A stretch of DNA of 64,000 nt from Gemmatimonadota bacterium (GTDB taxonomy: Bacteria > Gemmatimonadota > Gemmatimonadetes > Gemmatimonadales > Gemmatimonadaceae): positions 62,001 through 126,000 of the forward strand of contig BJHH01000006.1 in NCBI GenBank assembly GCA_014192065.1, written 5' to 3'. The notes under the pieces were generated by a model. The model did no database searches, had not been told where the DNA came from, and worked only from the letters and a program-made list of their open reading frames with translations. Position 1 is the stretch's first letter, and the number at the start of each line of letters is the position of its first letter. A program made the position numbers and the translations under genes. Positions 37,951-45,952 of the stretch are shown in pieces.

Positions 37951-39333
37951 ATGCCTGATCCACGCTTGATGATTTCAGTGTCCGGCATCCGGGGACGGGT
38001 GGGTTTCGGGCTCGATCCGTCGGTCGTTGCCAGCTACGCGGCCGCGTTCGGTGCGTGGGCGCGTCGCAATGCCTCGGCCCAAGGCACGGCTCGCACCGTC
38101 GTGCTCGGACGCGACAGTCGTGTGACGGGTCCGCTCTTTCACGGGGTCGCGCGCGCCGCGCTCGAGTCCGTCGGGGTGGATGTCATCGACATCGGGCTGA
38201 CCACGACGCCCACGCTGCAAATGGCGGTCGAGCATCACCAAGCGGCCGGCGGCCTCTGCATTACGGCCAGCCACAATCCCATCGAGTGGAACGCACTCAA
38301 GTTCATCGGGCCCGACGGACTCTTTCTGAGCGCGCAGGCCGGCGCCGATATGCGGGCGCTGCTGGAGCAGGGGATCCCGTACGCGACGTACGACGCGCTC
38401 GGCTCCACGTCGGACGACACCGGCGCGATTGCACGCCATCTCGCCGCCGTACTCGCGATTCCCTTCATCGATGCCAAGGCGATTCGCGCTCGGAAGTTCC
38501 GCGTAGCGTACGATGCGTGCGCTGGCGCTGGCGGGGCGATCATCCCCGCGCTCCTCGAACAGCTGGGCTGTGAAGTCCACGCAATCAACACCGAGCCCAC
38601 CGGACGATTCCCGCGGCCGCCCGAGCCGATCCCCGAAAATCTCGGCGACCTCGAGCGGCTCGTGAAGGAGTCCGGTGCGGTCATCGGGTTTGCGACCGAC
38701 CCGGACGTCGATCGTCTCGCGCTCGTCTCGGACGATGGCAGGGCCATCGGTGAGGACTACACCCTCGCCTTCGCCTGCCGTGTCGTGTTGCGACACCGGA
38801 AGGGACCGGTGGTGGCGAATCTCTCGACCAGCCAGGTCGTCGACGATGCTGTTCGCGACGGCGGCCAGCGCCTGATCCACGCCCCGGTTGGTGAGGTCAA
38901 CGTGGCGCTGCGGATGCGCGCGGAGCGCGCAGTCGTCGGTGGCGAGGGCAACGGTGGCGTGATTCTTCCCGAGCTTCACCTCGGTCGCGACGCGCCGCTC
39001 GCCGTGGCACTGACCTTGCAACTGATGACCAACGACCCACGCCCGATTTCGGCGATGGTCAAGGCGTCGCCGCGCTATGTGATTATCAAGGATAAGCTGG
39101 ACCGCGGCACCGGGACGATGGATGGTGCCTACGCGGCGTTGCGCGCGGCATTTCCGGACGCCACCGCCAACACTGACGACGGCCTGCGGCTCACTCGGAA
39201 CGACCGCTGGATTCACCTGCGCCCGTCGGGAACGGAGCCGATCATCCGGGTGATCGCTGAGGCGCCAACGCATTCCGCGGCGGCGGAGTTGGTAGCGCGG
39301 GGCAGGGCGAGCCTGGCCGCAGGAACGAAGTAG
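37951..39333 (+). CDS. glmM: Phosphoglucosamine mutase-like phosphohexomutase
   Basis: 460 aa. The phosphorylated Ser lies in CITASHNPIEWNALK near residue 108. The metal loop is ATDPDVDRLALVSDDG near 250, the sugar loop GEGNGGVI near 330, and the phosphate-binding loop RPSGTEPIIRVIAEA near 425. GlmM makes glucosamine-1-phosphate for UDP-GlcNAc. glmS, which makes its substrate, follows after the tandem repeat, supporting GlmM over a phosphomannomutase. Confidence 0.87.
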   Translation: MPDPRLMISVSGIRGRVGFGLDPSVVASYAAAFGAWARRNASAQGTARTVVLGRDSRVTGPLFHGVARAALESVGVDVIDIGLTTTPTLQMAVEHHQAAGGLCITASHNPIEWNALKFIGPDGLFLSAQAGADMRALLEQGIPYATYDALGSTSDDTGAIARHLAAVLAIPFIDAKAIRARKFRVAYDACAGAGGAIIPALLEQLGCEVHAINTEPTGRFPRPPEPIPENLGDLERLVKESGAVIGFATDPDVDRLALVSDDGRAIGEDYTLAFACRVVLRHRKGPVVANLSTSQVVDDAVRDGGQRLIHAPVGEVNVALRMRAERAVVGGEGNGGVILPELHLGRDAPLAVALTLQLMTNDPRPISAMVKASPRYVIIKDKLDRGTGTMDGAYAALRAAFPDATANTDDGLRLTRNDRWIHLRPSGTEPIIRVIAEAPTHSAAAELVARGRASLAAGTK

Positions 39334-39347
39334 TGCGCCGTACGCAT

Positions 39348-39464
39348 CACCTGACACGCAACACCTGACACGCAACACCTGACACGCAACACCTGACACG
39401 CAACACCTGACACGCAACACCTGACACGCAACACCTGACACGCAACACCTGACACGCAACACCT
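39348..39464. repeat. Eight perfect 14-bp tandem repeats between glmM and glmS
   Basis: The unit CACCTGACACGCAA is repeated eight times without change (39348-39459), with a partial ninth (CACCT). The array starts 15 bases after the glmM stop and ends 24 bases before the glmS ATG. The period is not a multiple of three, and each copy holds a TGA, so plus-strand frames are closed. There are no spacers, so it is not a CRISPR. Perfect identity suggests recent expansion or active slippage. Confidence 0.98.
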
Positions 39465-39488
39465 TCATCCGCCAACCCCTCGCCTGAT

Positions 39489-41315
39489 ATGTGCGGAATT
39501 ATCGGATACGTCGGACCCAAGCCAGTCGTTCCGCTCCTGATCGAAGGGTTGAAGCGGATGGAGTACCGCGGCTATGACTCCGCGGGTGTTGCCGTGTACG
39601 ACGGGACGGTGCTGCACACACGTCGCGCGGCAGGCAAAATCGCGAAACTCGAAGCCGTACTGGCGGCCAATCCGGTGCATGGCGCCATCGGCATTGGACA
39701 CACCCGATGGGCCACGCACGGCCCCCCGACCGAACGCAACGCGCATCCGCACCGCTCAGCCGACGGCACGATCAGCGTCGTCCACAACGGCATCATCGAA
39801 AACGTCAACACCCTGCGTGCCGCGCTGCAGGAACTTGGGTACGTCTTCAACTCTGATACGGACACCGAGGTGCTGGCGCACCTCATCCAGGAACTCTTCG
39901 ACGGCTCACTCGAGGAGGCCGTCCTCTCTGCGCTGACCAAGGTCGAGGGCACCTATGGCCTCGCCGTGCTCTCGAGCCGCGACGCGGGCAAGATTGTCGC
40001 CGCGCGAAAGGGCAGTCCGTTGCTGATCGGTGTCGGTCACGGCGAGAACTTCCTCGCATCCGATCCGTCGGCGGTTCTCGCGCACACCCGGCAAGTCGTG
40101 TACCTCGATGACGGCGACGTCGCCGTGATCGAGCACGACGCGTATCGCGTGATCGATGCGCATGCGGCCACGATTTCGCGCAAGGTGGACCGCATTCACT
40201 GGGACCTCGCCGAGATCGAGCGCGGCGGCTACGACCACTTCATGCTCAAGGAGATCTTCGAGCAGCCGGTGAGCGTGGAGAACACCATGCGTGGGCGTCT
40301 GATCCTCGACGACGGCACGGCCAAGCTTGGCGGCATCAACCTGTCGCACGACGAACTGCTCCGCATCGACAACGTCATCATCACGGCCTGCGGCACGTCG
40401 TGGCATTCGGCGTTGATCGGAGAGATGATGATCGAGGAACTCTGCCGCATTCCGGTCGAGGTGGAATACGCGTCGGAGTTCCGGTACAAGAATCCGATCG
40501 TGTCTGATCGCACGCTCTGCATCGTGATCTCACAATCCGGCGAGACGGCGGACACGCTGGCGGCGATGCGCGAAGCCAAGCGCCGTGGGGCGCGCACCCT
40601 CGGTCTCGTGAACGTCGTGGGGTCCACCATCGCGCGCGAAGACGACGGCGGCGTCTACCTCCACGCGGGTCCCGAGATCGGCGTGGCGAGCACGAAGGCC
40701 TTCACCAGTCAGGTCGTCGCCCTCGCGCTGCTTACGCTCAAGCTCGCGCGCAAGCACAACCTCTCCGTCGTGCGTGGGCGCGAGCTCGCGCAGGCCATGC
40801 ACGATCTGCCAGCGCAGATCCAGACGGTGCTCGAGACGGCCACGGTCATCGAAGCGATCGCCGAGGAGTTCAAGCACGCCACAAACTTCCTCTATCTCGG
40901 TCGCGGCTACAGTTTTCCGACCGCGCTCGAGGGCGCGCTCAAGCTCAAGGAAATCTCGTATATCCACGCCGAGGGCTACCCAGCGGCCGAGATGAAGCAC
41001 GGCCCAATCGCGCTGATCGACGACCAGATGCCCGTCGTCTTCATCGCGCCGCACGATGCGGTGTTCGACAAGGTCGTGTCGAACATTCAGGAATGCCGCG
41101 CGCGGCATGGACGGACCATCGTCATCACCACGCGCGACGAGCCGGCGCTGAAGGGGCTGATTGACTACGAGATCCGGATTCCGGAAACCGTGGACATGCT
41201 CTCTCCCGTGCTCGCGGCGGTGCCGCTGCAACTCCTCGCCTACTACATCGCGGTCAAACGGGGCGCCAACGTGGACCAGCCGCGCAACCTCGCCAAGAGC
41301 GTGACGGTCGAGTAG
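39489..41315 (+). CDS. glmS: Glutamine-fructose-6-phosphate aminotransferase (isomerizing)
   Basis: 608 aa. Makes glucosamine-6-phosphate, the entry to amino-sugar and cell-wall synthesis. The N-terminal glutaminase nucleophile is Cys2 in MCGIIGYVG; GIGHTRWATHG and NHNG-type VVHNGIIEN follow. Two SIS domains carry TACGTSWHSALIGEMM and SQSGETADTLAAMREAKRRG in the first, and LYLGRGYSFPTALEGALKLK in the second. The end KSVTVE is the usual closing motif. No clear ribosome site is visible before the ATG, and the tandem repeat is only 24 bases away. I see no glmS-ribozyme-like element. Confidence 0.96.
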   Translation: MCGIIGYVGPKPVVPLLIEGLKRMEYRGYDSAGVAVYDGTVLHTRRAAGKIAKLEAVLAANPVHGAIGIGHTRWATHGPPTERNAHPHRSADGTISVVHNGIIENVNTLRAALQELGYVFNSDTDTEVLAHLIQELFDGSLEEAVLSALTKVEGTYGLAVLSSRDAGKIVAARKGSPLLIGVGHGENFLASDPSAVLAHTRQVVYLDDGDVAVIEHDAYRVIDAHAATISRKVDRIHWDLAEIERGGYDHFMLKEIFEQPVSVENTMRGRLILDDGTAKLGGINLSHDELLRIDNVIITACGTSWHSALIGEMMIEELCRIPVEVEYASEFRYKNPIVSDRTLCIVISQSGETADTLAAMREAKRRGARTLGLVNVVGSTIAREDDGGVYLHAGPEIGVASTKAFTSQVVALALLTLKLARKHNLSVVRGRELAQAMHDLPAQIQTVLETATVIEAIAEEFKHATNFLYLGRGYSFPTALEGALKLKEISYIHAEGYPAAEMKHGPIALIDDQMPVVFIAPHDAVFDKVVSNIQECRARHGRTIVITTRDEPALKGLIDYEIRIPETVDMLSPVLAAVPLQLLAYYIAVKRGANVDQPRNLAKSVTVE

Positions 41316-41335
41316 CGGTACACGGGCGGCGCATA

Positions 41336-41358
41336 CCGGCTGGGTTCTGCCAGCCCGG
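41336..41358 (+). terminator. Candidate hairpin after glmS
   Basis: CCGGCTGG and CCAGCCCGG arms (one bulged base) around a six-base loop, 20 bases after the glmS stop. No T run follows, so termination is uncertain. Confidence 0.35.
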
Positions 41359-41410
41359 AAATCGCGTCGGTGACTTGGCGATCGTCGTCCACCGCCCTAT
41401 TCTATCCGCG

Positions 41411-41848
41411 ATGCGGGTCATCCTCCAGCGCGTGTCACGAGCGGCGGTTACGGTGCAGGGTCGCGAGATCGGGCGCATCGGCGCGGGGTTCCTCGTGCTC
41501 GCTGGCTTCACGCATGGCGACGGCGACGAACAGCTCCAGTGGATGGCGGACAAGATTGTCTCGCTGCGGATCTTTGCCGACGACGAAGGAAAGATGAATC
41601 GTGCGCTCACCGACGTTGGTGGTGCACTGCTCATCGTGTCGCAGTTCACGCTGTACGGCGATGCACAGAAGGGGCGGCGCCCCAGCTTCATACAGGCCGC
41701 CCATCCTGACGCCGCCCGGTCGCTGTACGAACAGTTCATCGTGGCGCTCCGCGAACGCACGGTGCCGGTCGAGACCGGCGAGTTCGGCGCCGACATGCAG
41801 GTCGAACTCGTCAACGACGGCCCCGTCACGCTCTCCCTCGAACGCTGA
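41411..41848 (+). CDS. dtd: D-aminoacyl-tRNA deacylase
   Basis: 145 aa from the ATG at 41411; MRVILQRVSRAAVTV is the standard start. Removes D-amino acids and misplaced glycine from tRNA. Both active-site motifs are present: SQFTLYGD at 77-84 and NDGPVT near 138 with the cross-subunit Gly-Pro pair. Length is normal. Confidence 0.95.
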   Translation: MRVILQRVSRAAVTVQGREIGRIGAGFLVLAGFTHGDGDEQLQWMADKIVSLRIFADDEGKMNRALTDVGGALLIVSQFTLYGDAQKGRRPSFIQAAHPDAARSLYEQFIVALRERTVPVETGEFGADMQVELVNDGPVTLSLER

Positions 41849-41863
41849 CCTGTGGGCCATGCG

Positions 41864-42466
41864 ATGAACGGTCATCCCCGCGTGATCCTCGCCTCGGCTT
41901 CGCCTCGGCGGCGCGAACTGCTCACCCTCGTCGGGATCGTGCACGAAGTGCGCCCGGCCAATGCCGACGAGATGCGGCACGCCAACGAAGCGCCCATGGC
42001 CTACGCCGAACGCGTCGCGGCCGACAAAGCGCGCGCCATCGCGATCACTGACCCCGAAGCCGTGGTGATCGCCGCCGACACGATCGTCGTGGTGGATGGC
42101 GATGTGCTCGGCAAGCCGGCGGGCGTCGCCGAGGCGCGGGTGATGCTCCGCCGCCTCAGCGGCAGAATGCACATCGTGCATACGGCGATCGCCGTGAGTT
42201 ACCGTGGCCAACTGGTCAGCGCGGTCGAGTCCGTGGACGTCACCATGCGTTCGCTCAGCGACCACGAGATCGACGCGTACGTCGCGACGGGTGAACCGCT
42301 CGACAAAGCCGGCGCCTATGGCATTCAGGGCTTCGGTGCGACAATCGTCGAGCAGGTGCACGGCGACTACTTCAGTGTGATGGGGCTCGGGCTGCGGCGT
42401 CTCGTCGCGCTCATCGAGTCATTCGGGCTGCGCTACGATTTCCGGGACGGTATCGTCGCGCGCTGA
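41864..42466 (+). CDS. maf: Maf-family nucleotide pyrophosphatase
   Basis: 200 aa from the ATG at 41864 (a GTG at 41852 is possible). Maf proteins hydrolyse dTTP/UTP or modified nucleotides to monophosphates. Seen: LASASPRRRELL at the start, AADTIVVVDGDVLGKP near 65, and DKAGAYGIQGFGATIV near 147. The pattern fits the YhdE (dTTP/UTP) subgroup. Its last 48 bases overlap the end of the glycosyltransferase gene on the other strand. Confidence 0.9.
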   Translation: MNGHPRVILASASPRRRELLTLVGIVHEVRPANADEMRHANEAPMAYAERVAADKARAIAITDPEAVVIAADTIVVVDGDVLGKPAGVAEARVMLRRLSGRMHIVHTAIAVSYRGQLVSAVESVDVTMRSLSDHEIDAYVATGEPLDKAGAYGIQGFGATIVEQVHGDYFSVMGLGLRRLVALIESFGLRYDFRDGIVAR

Positions 42467-43534
42467 CGGTCCGCGGTCTGCGTAGTCGGTCCGCCAGCGC
42501 TCGACGCGGTCGAGTACGTCGCGCACGCTAATGCGCGGCATCCGGCCGGTGCGGTTCTCCATCGAAATCGGGTACTCCTCACCGGGCTCGCCGTAGGCAT
42601 CAATCATCAGGTCGCGGCACCACCGATAGGGGCCGACGCGCTTGGGGTTCGAATAGCCGATCAACGAAACGACCGGGCGCTGGAGCGCTACCGTCATATG
42701 GAGAGGCCCGGTGTCGGGCGAGAGCACCAGCGCCGAGCAGTCGATGATGGCCGCGAGCCGTCGGAGTCCACTGCCCAGTGCGCTCGCTGGCGTGTGACGC
42801 GCCTGCGCGAGGATCACGCGCTCGGCAGCGAGTTCCCTGGGCGATCGCCCGCCAACAAGGACAGGGTGCAATCCAAAGTCGCTCCAGAGCGCATCACACA
42901 CCTCGGCCCATCGTGCTGGCGCCCAGTCCTTTTCTGCCTTGCTCGTGGCGATGACGATCGGCGCAATGGGTCGCTCGAACGGCGTGATGAAGTCCCGCTG
43001 CCACGCCCGCTCTTCGTCGTTCCACGGAGCAAGTCCCCAGGTCACCGGATCAGACGGCGCGCCGAGCCAGTCGGAGAACTCGAGGTACTGGTCCTGCACA
43101 TGTTGCATTGCGTGGGCCGGCACGCGGTGCGTGGTGAACAACCAGTTCATGTCGCGCGCGCGTGTGCGGTCGAACCCGAGCTTCACGGCCGACTGGGTGA
43201 ACGAGGTGATGATGCCGGCCTTGAAGTAGACCTGCAGGTTCAGCACCAGTGAGGCAGGTCGACTGGCGAGCGCGCGCCGGATGTCGCGGAATCCGCGAAG
43301 ACCAGCCGCTCGGTCGAAAAGCACGATCTCGTCGACGAGTGGATGGCCGCGTATGAGTGTCGCGGGTCCGGCCTGCAACACCCAGGTGATTTTTGTGGCG
43401 GGCGAGACGCGTTTGATCGCCTGCAGGACGGGCAGCACGTGCACCACGTCGCCCACGGCGCTCATCATCACGACGAGAACGTGGTCGAGTGGAACGGCCC
43501 CCCCGGGCGCCGTATGGATTCGCGAGCCTGGCAT
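42419..43534 (-). CDS. Glycosyltransferase family 9 (heptosyltransferase-like)
   Basis: 371 aa from the ATG at 43534, which shares a base with the upstream stop (TGATG). GT9 enzymes add heptose to the lipopolysaccharide core. Seen: VLVVMMSAVGDVVHVLPVLQ near 19, NLQVYFKAG, VIATSKAEKDWAPARWAEV in the second domain, and the ADP-heptose-type site VLSPDTGPLHMTVALQRPVV. It follows a Kdo-kinase-like gene, so both probably decorate the inner core. The acceptor cannot be read from sequence. Confidence 0.82.
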   Translation of the reverse strand: MPGSRIHTAPGGAVPLDHVLVVMMSAVGDVVHVLPVLQAIKRVSPATKITWVLQAGPATLIRGHPLVDEIVLFDRAAGLRGFRDIRRALASRPASLVLNLQVYFKAGIITSFTQSAVKLGFDRTRARDMNWLFTTHRVPAHAMQHVQDQYLEFSDWLGAPSDPVTWGLAPWNDEERAWQRDFITPFERPIAPIVIATSKAEKDWAPARWAEVCDALWSDFGLHPVLVGGRSPRELAAERVILAQARHTPASALGSGLRRLAAIIDCSALVLSPDTGPLHMTVALQRPVVSLIGYSNPKRVGPYRWCRDLMIDAYGEPGEEYPISMENRTGRMPRISVRDVLDRVERWRTDYADRGPSARDDTVPEIVAQPE

Positions 43535-44304
43535 CACCGCGGGGGAATCTCGACGCGGCTCTGGCCGAAACTGCCCATCCGGAGCAGGTCGTCCGGCGCA
43601 ATGCTGAGTTGCTGGCTCGCCTGCCACTTGTGCAGTGAGTGGATCAGGCGTGCTACGTTGCGCGCGGCGATCGATGCATCGCGCGGCGCGTGAAACGACA
43701 CCCGATCCACGTCAATCACCCACGCCTCGAACGTATCGTGGCGGCGGGCAATCATGATGTTCTTGGCATTCAGGTCGGGATGGTGGGCGCCTGCGCTCCA
43801 CAGCGCCGAGTTGAGCCGTGCCACGGCATCGCTGATGGCCTGGCGCGCGATGGCGTCACGATGTGTTGCGAGCGTGGCGGGCAGGTCGGCACCGTCAATC
43901 AGCGCGGTGGCAACATCCGCGCGGCAAAACGGCCCGAACGCGCGGTACACGGCATATCCGATGACGGTCGCGGTGCGCACGCCGGCGGCCTGCAGTCGAA
44001 GCGCCGCGTCGAGCTCGCGTGGCGCGCGACTCGGTGCGAGAAACAGGTCACGGGTCAGGCCGGCCAGTGCGCCGCCATGACGCGAGTGCCGAACGACGAC
44101 TGGGGTTCCATCACCGAGCGTCGTCGCCCACGCGACGTTGCGGCCCTGCATGGCCCGGGCCCTCGGCTGCGTGGCCGCCCAGCCGTGGAGTGTGCCGGAC
44201 CCGAGTGCGCGTCGCATGGCGTCGTGATGTTCGTCGCGCGCGACGAGCAGCGTCCCACCGACTGCGCTTTGGCGATATCCAGCCGGGGGGACGAAAACGC
44301 TCAC
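43534..44304 (-). CDS. Kdo kinase / WaaP-like lipopolysaccharide kinase
   Basis: 256 aa from the GTG at 44304; the frame extends into the end of trpE but has no better start. Small protein-kinase-like fold: the front holds VGGTLLVARDEH and a Lys-poor beta region. The catalytic loop is HHPDLNAKNIMI (Asp and Asn in place) and the metal Asp lies in VIDVDRVSF. This matches KdkA/WaaP-type kinases that phosphorylate Kdo or heptose in the inner core. Coupled to the GT9 gene. Confidence 0.7.
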   Translation of the reverse strand: MSVFVPPAGYRQSAVGGTLLVARDEHHDAMRRALGSGTLHGWAATQPRARAMQGRNVAWATTLGDGTPVVVRHSRHGGALAGLTRDLFLAPSRAPRELDAALRLQAAGVRTATVIGYAVYRAFGPFCRADVATALIDGADLPATLATHRDAIARQAISDAVARLNSALWSAGAHHPDLNAKNIMIARRHDTFEAWVIDVDRVSFHAPRDASIAARNVARLIHSLHKWQASQQLSIAPDDLLRMGSFGQSRVEIPPR

Positions 44305-44353
44305 CGCACGAGAGTGAGGACGTCTGCGTTTGCGATGCTGGTGCGCTGCAACA

Positions 44354-45886
44354 TCATTGAAGAAAATATGATGGCGTGGCAGCGCGAACGCGACCGATGG
44401 CCGTGAGCATCGCCCGGGCCTTCGCCTCGGTCTCGGCCCACTCCCGTTCGGGTACCGAATCCGCCACGATCCCCGCGCCCGCGCCCACACTCGCCTCGCC
44501 TCCTGCCATCACACAGGTGCGGATCGTGATTGCGAGATCCATCCGGCGGTCACCATACGCCACATAGCCGATCGCGCCGGAATAGGGTCCGCGGCGCTCC
44601 GGCTCAAGCGAATCGATGATCTCCATTGCGCGAACCTTCGGTGCTCCGGTCATCGTGCCGGCCGGGAAGGTCGCCCGAAATACGCTCAGCGCGGACCGTC
44701 CCGGAGCGATCTGGCCTGCCACTTCGCTCACGATGTGCTGGACGTGCGAGAATCGCTCCACCTGCATCAGCTGTGTGACCTTCACGCTTCCATAGTTCGC
44801 GATGCGGCCGATGTCGTTGCGGCCAAGGTCCACCAGCATGACATGTTCCGCGCGTTCCTTCTCGTCGGCGAGCAATGCCTCGGCGAGGCGCGCATCGTCT
44901 GCCGGCGTGGCGCCACGCGGGCAGGTGCCGGCGATGGGTCGCACGATGGCCTGGCCGTCGGCGACGCGCACCTGCAGTTCGGGCGAACTGCCAACGATTT
45001 CCACACCATCGAGCAGCAGGTGGTACATGTACGGTGACGGATTCAGTGCCCGAATGGCGCGGTACAGCGACGTGCCGTCGAAGTCGTGCGGCACGACGAT
45101 GCGGCGCGCGAGCAGCGCCTGAAAGCAGTCGCCGGCGACGATGTACTCCTTGATGCGGTCCACGTCGGCAATGAATCGTTCGCGCGCGTAGGTCGAGCGG
45201 CCCTCAGCGGGTGCGGCCGACGCGTCGAGGTCGAGCGGTTCCAGCGACGGGCCATGGCGAAGGCGATCGACCACCGTGTCGATGTCTCGCTGCGCGGCGT
45301 CCCACGCCTCGCGGAGCGCCGGTTCCGACAGGTCGTTGTCGAGCGGCACGGCGCAGGTGATCCGCGCCTGCGATTTGAGGTTGTCGATGATGACCATCGT
45401 GCGCGTGAACACGAACAGCGCGTCCGGCGCCGCCACGCCACGGGGCGGGGGACTGTCGAGCCGTTCCATGTGCCGCACCACATCGTACCCGAAAAAGCCG
45501 ACAGCGCCTCCCCAGAACGGGCCGAGTTCCGGCGTGTCGGCCGGTGGACGTTTGTCGAGTACGAGGCGGAGATCTTCGATCGGGTCCGCCGGGCGGCGCG
45601 CACCGTGCCAGCCAGCGGACGCGCTCCACTCCTCGACGGTGCCATCGTGCAGCCGCCACGCGGCAGCAGGGTCGGCGCCGAGGAAGGTGAATCGGGCCCA
45701 CGTGTCACTGCCTGCGGGAGAACTTTCGAGAAGAAACGCGAATCTTGAGGCGGCAGGCGTACCCGCCGCGCGCAGGCGTGCAAACGCCGATACCGGCGTT
45801 TCGAGGTCGAGCAGGCAATCGCGCCACACCGGGACAAGCGTGCGCGCCCGGGCACGGCGCGCGAATTCCGCGAACCCTCCGGTCAT
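44354..45886 (-). CDS. trpE: Anthranilate synthase component I
   Basis: 510 aa. Converts chorismate to anthranilate with ammonia from TrpG. LLESS near residue 52 is the tryptophan-feedback site. PIAGTCPRG near 320 has the PIAGT form of TrpE, where PabB has PIKGT. Further: DLGRNDIGRIANYGSV, FPAGTMTGAPKVRAMEII and YSGAIGYVAYGDRRMDLAITIRT. No trpG or other trp gene is nearby. The stop is 49 bases before the kinase start. A PabB role is possible but less likely. Confidence 0.87.
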   Translation of the reverse strand: MTGGFAEFARRARARTLVPVWRDCLLDLETPVSAFARLRAAGTPAASRFAFLLESSPAGSDTWARFTFLGADPAAAWRLHDGTVEEWSASAGWHGARRPADPIEDLRLVLDKRPPADTPELGPFWGGAVGFFGYDVVRHMERLDSPPPRGVAAPDALFVFTRTMVIIDNLKSQARITCAVPLDNDLSEPALREAWDAAQRDIDTVVDRLRHGPSLEPLDLDASAAPAEGRSTYARERFIADVDRIKEYIVAGDCFQALLARRIVVPHDFDGTSLYRAIRALNPSPYMYHLLLDGVEIVGSSPELQVRVADGQAIVRPIAGTCPRGATPADDARLAEALLADEKERAEHVMLVDLGRNDIGRIANYGSVKVTQLMQVERFSHVQHIVSEVAGQIAPGRSALSVFRATFPAGTMTGAPKVRAMEIIDSLEPERRGPYSGAIGYVAYGDRRMDLAITIRTCVMAGGEASVGAGAGIVADSVPEREWAETEAKARAMLTAIGRVRAATPSYFLQ

Positions 45887-45952
45887 CGTGTTCCCCCATC
45901 CCGGAGCCGGGCATCCGTTGCCCGCGCCACCGCCTGCCGCGATAATGCCATC

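Noticed and set aside
39348-39464. Possible CRISPR array
   Set aside because: The repeats are directly head-to-tail with no spacers, the unit is only 14 bp, and no cas gene is present.
37975-39468. Minus-strand frame of 497 codons, starting with a Cys-rich repeat peptide
   Set aside because: The repeat part comes from the 14-bp array and the rest is antisense to glmM. No signal peptide, ribosome site or homology pattern.
39465-39488. glmS ribozyme or riboswitch before glmS
   Set aside because: Only 24 bases lie between the repeat and the ATG, and no ribozyme-like sequence is seen.
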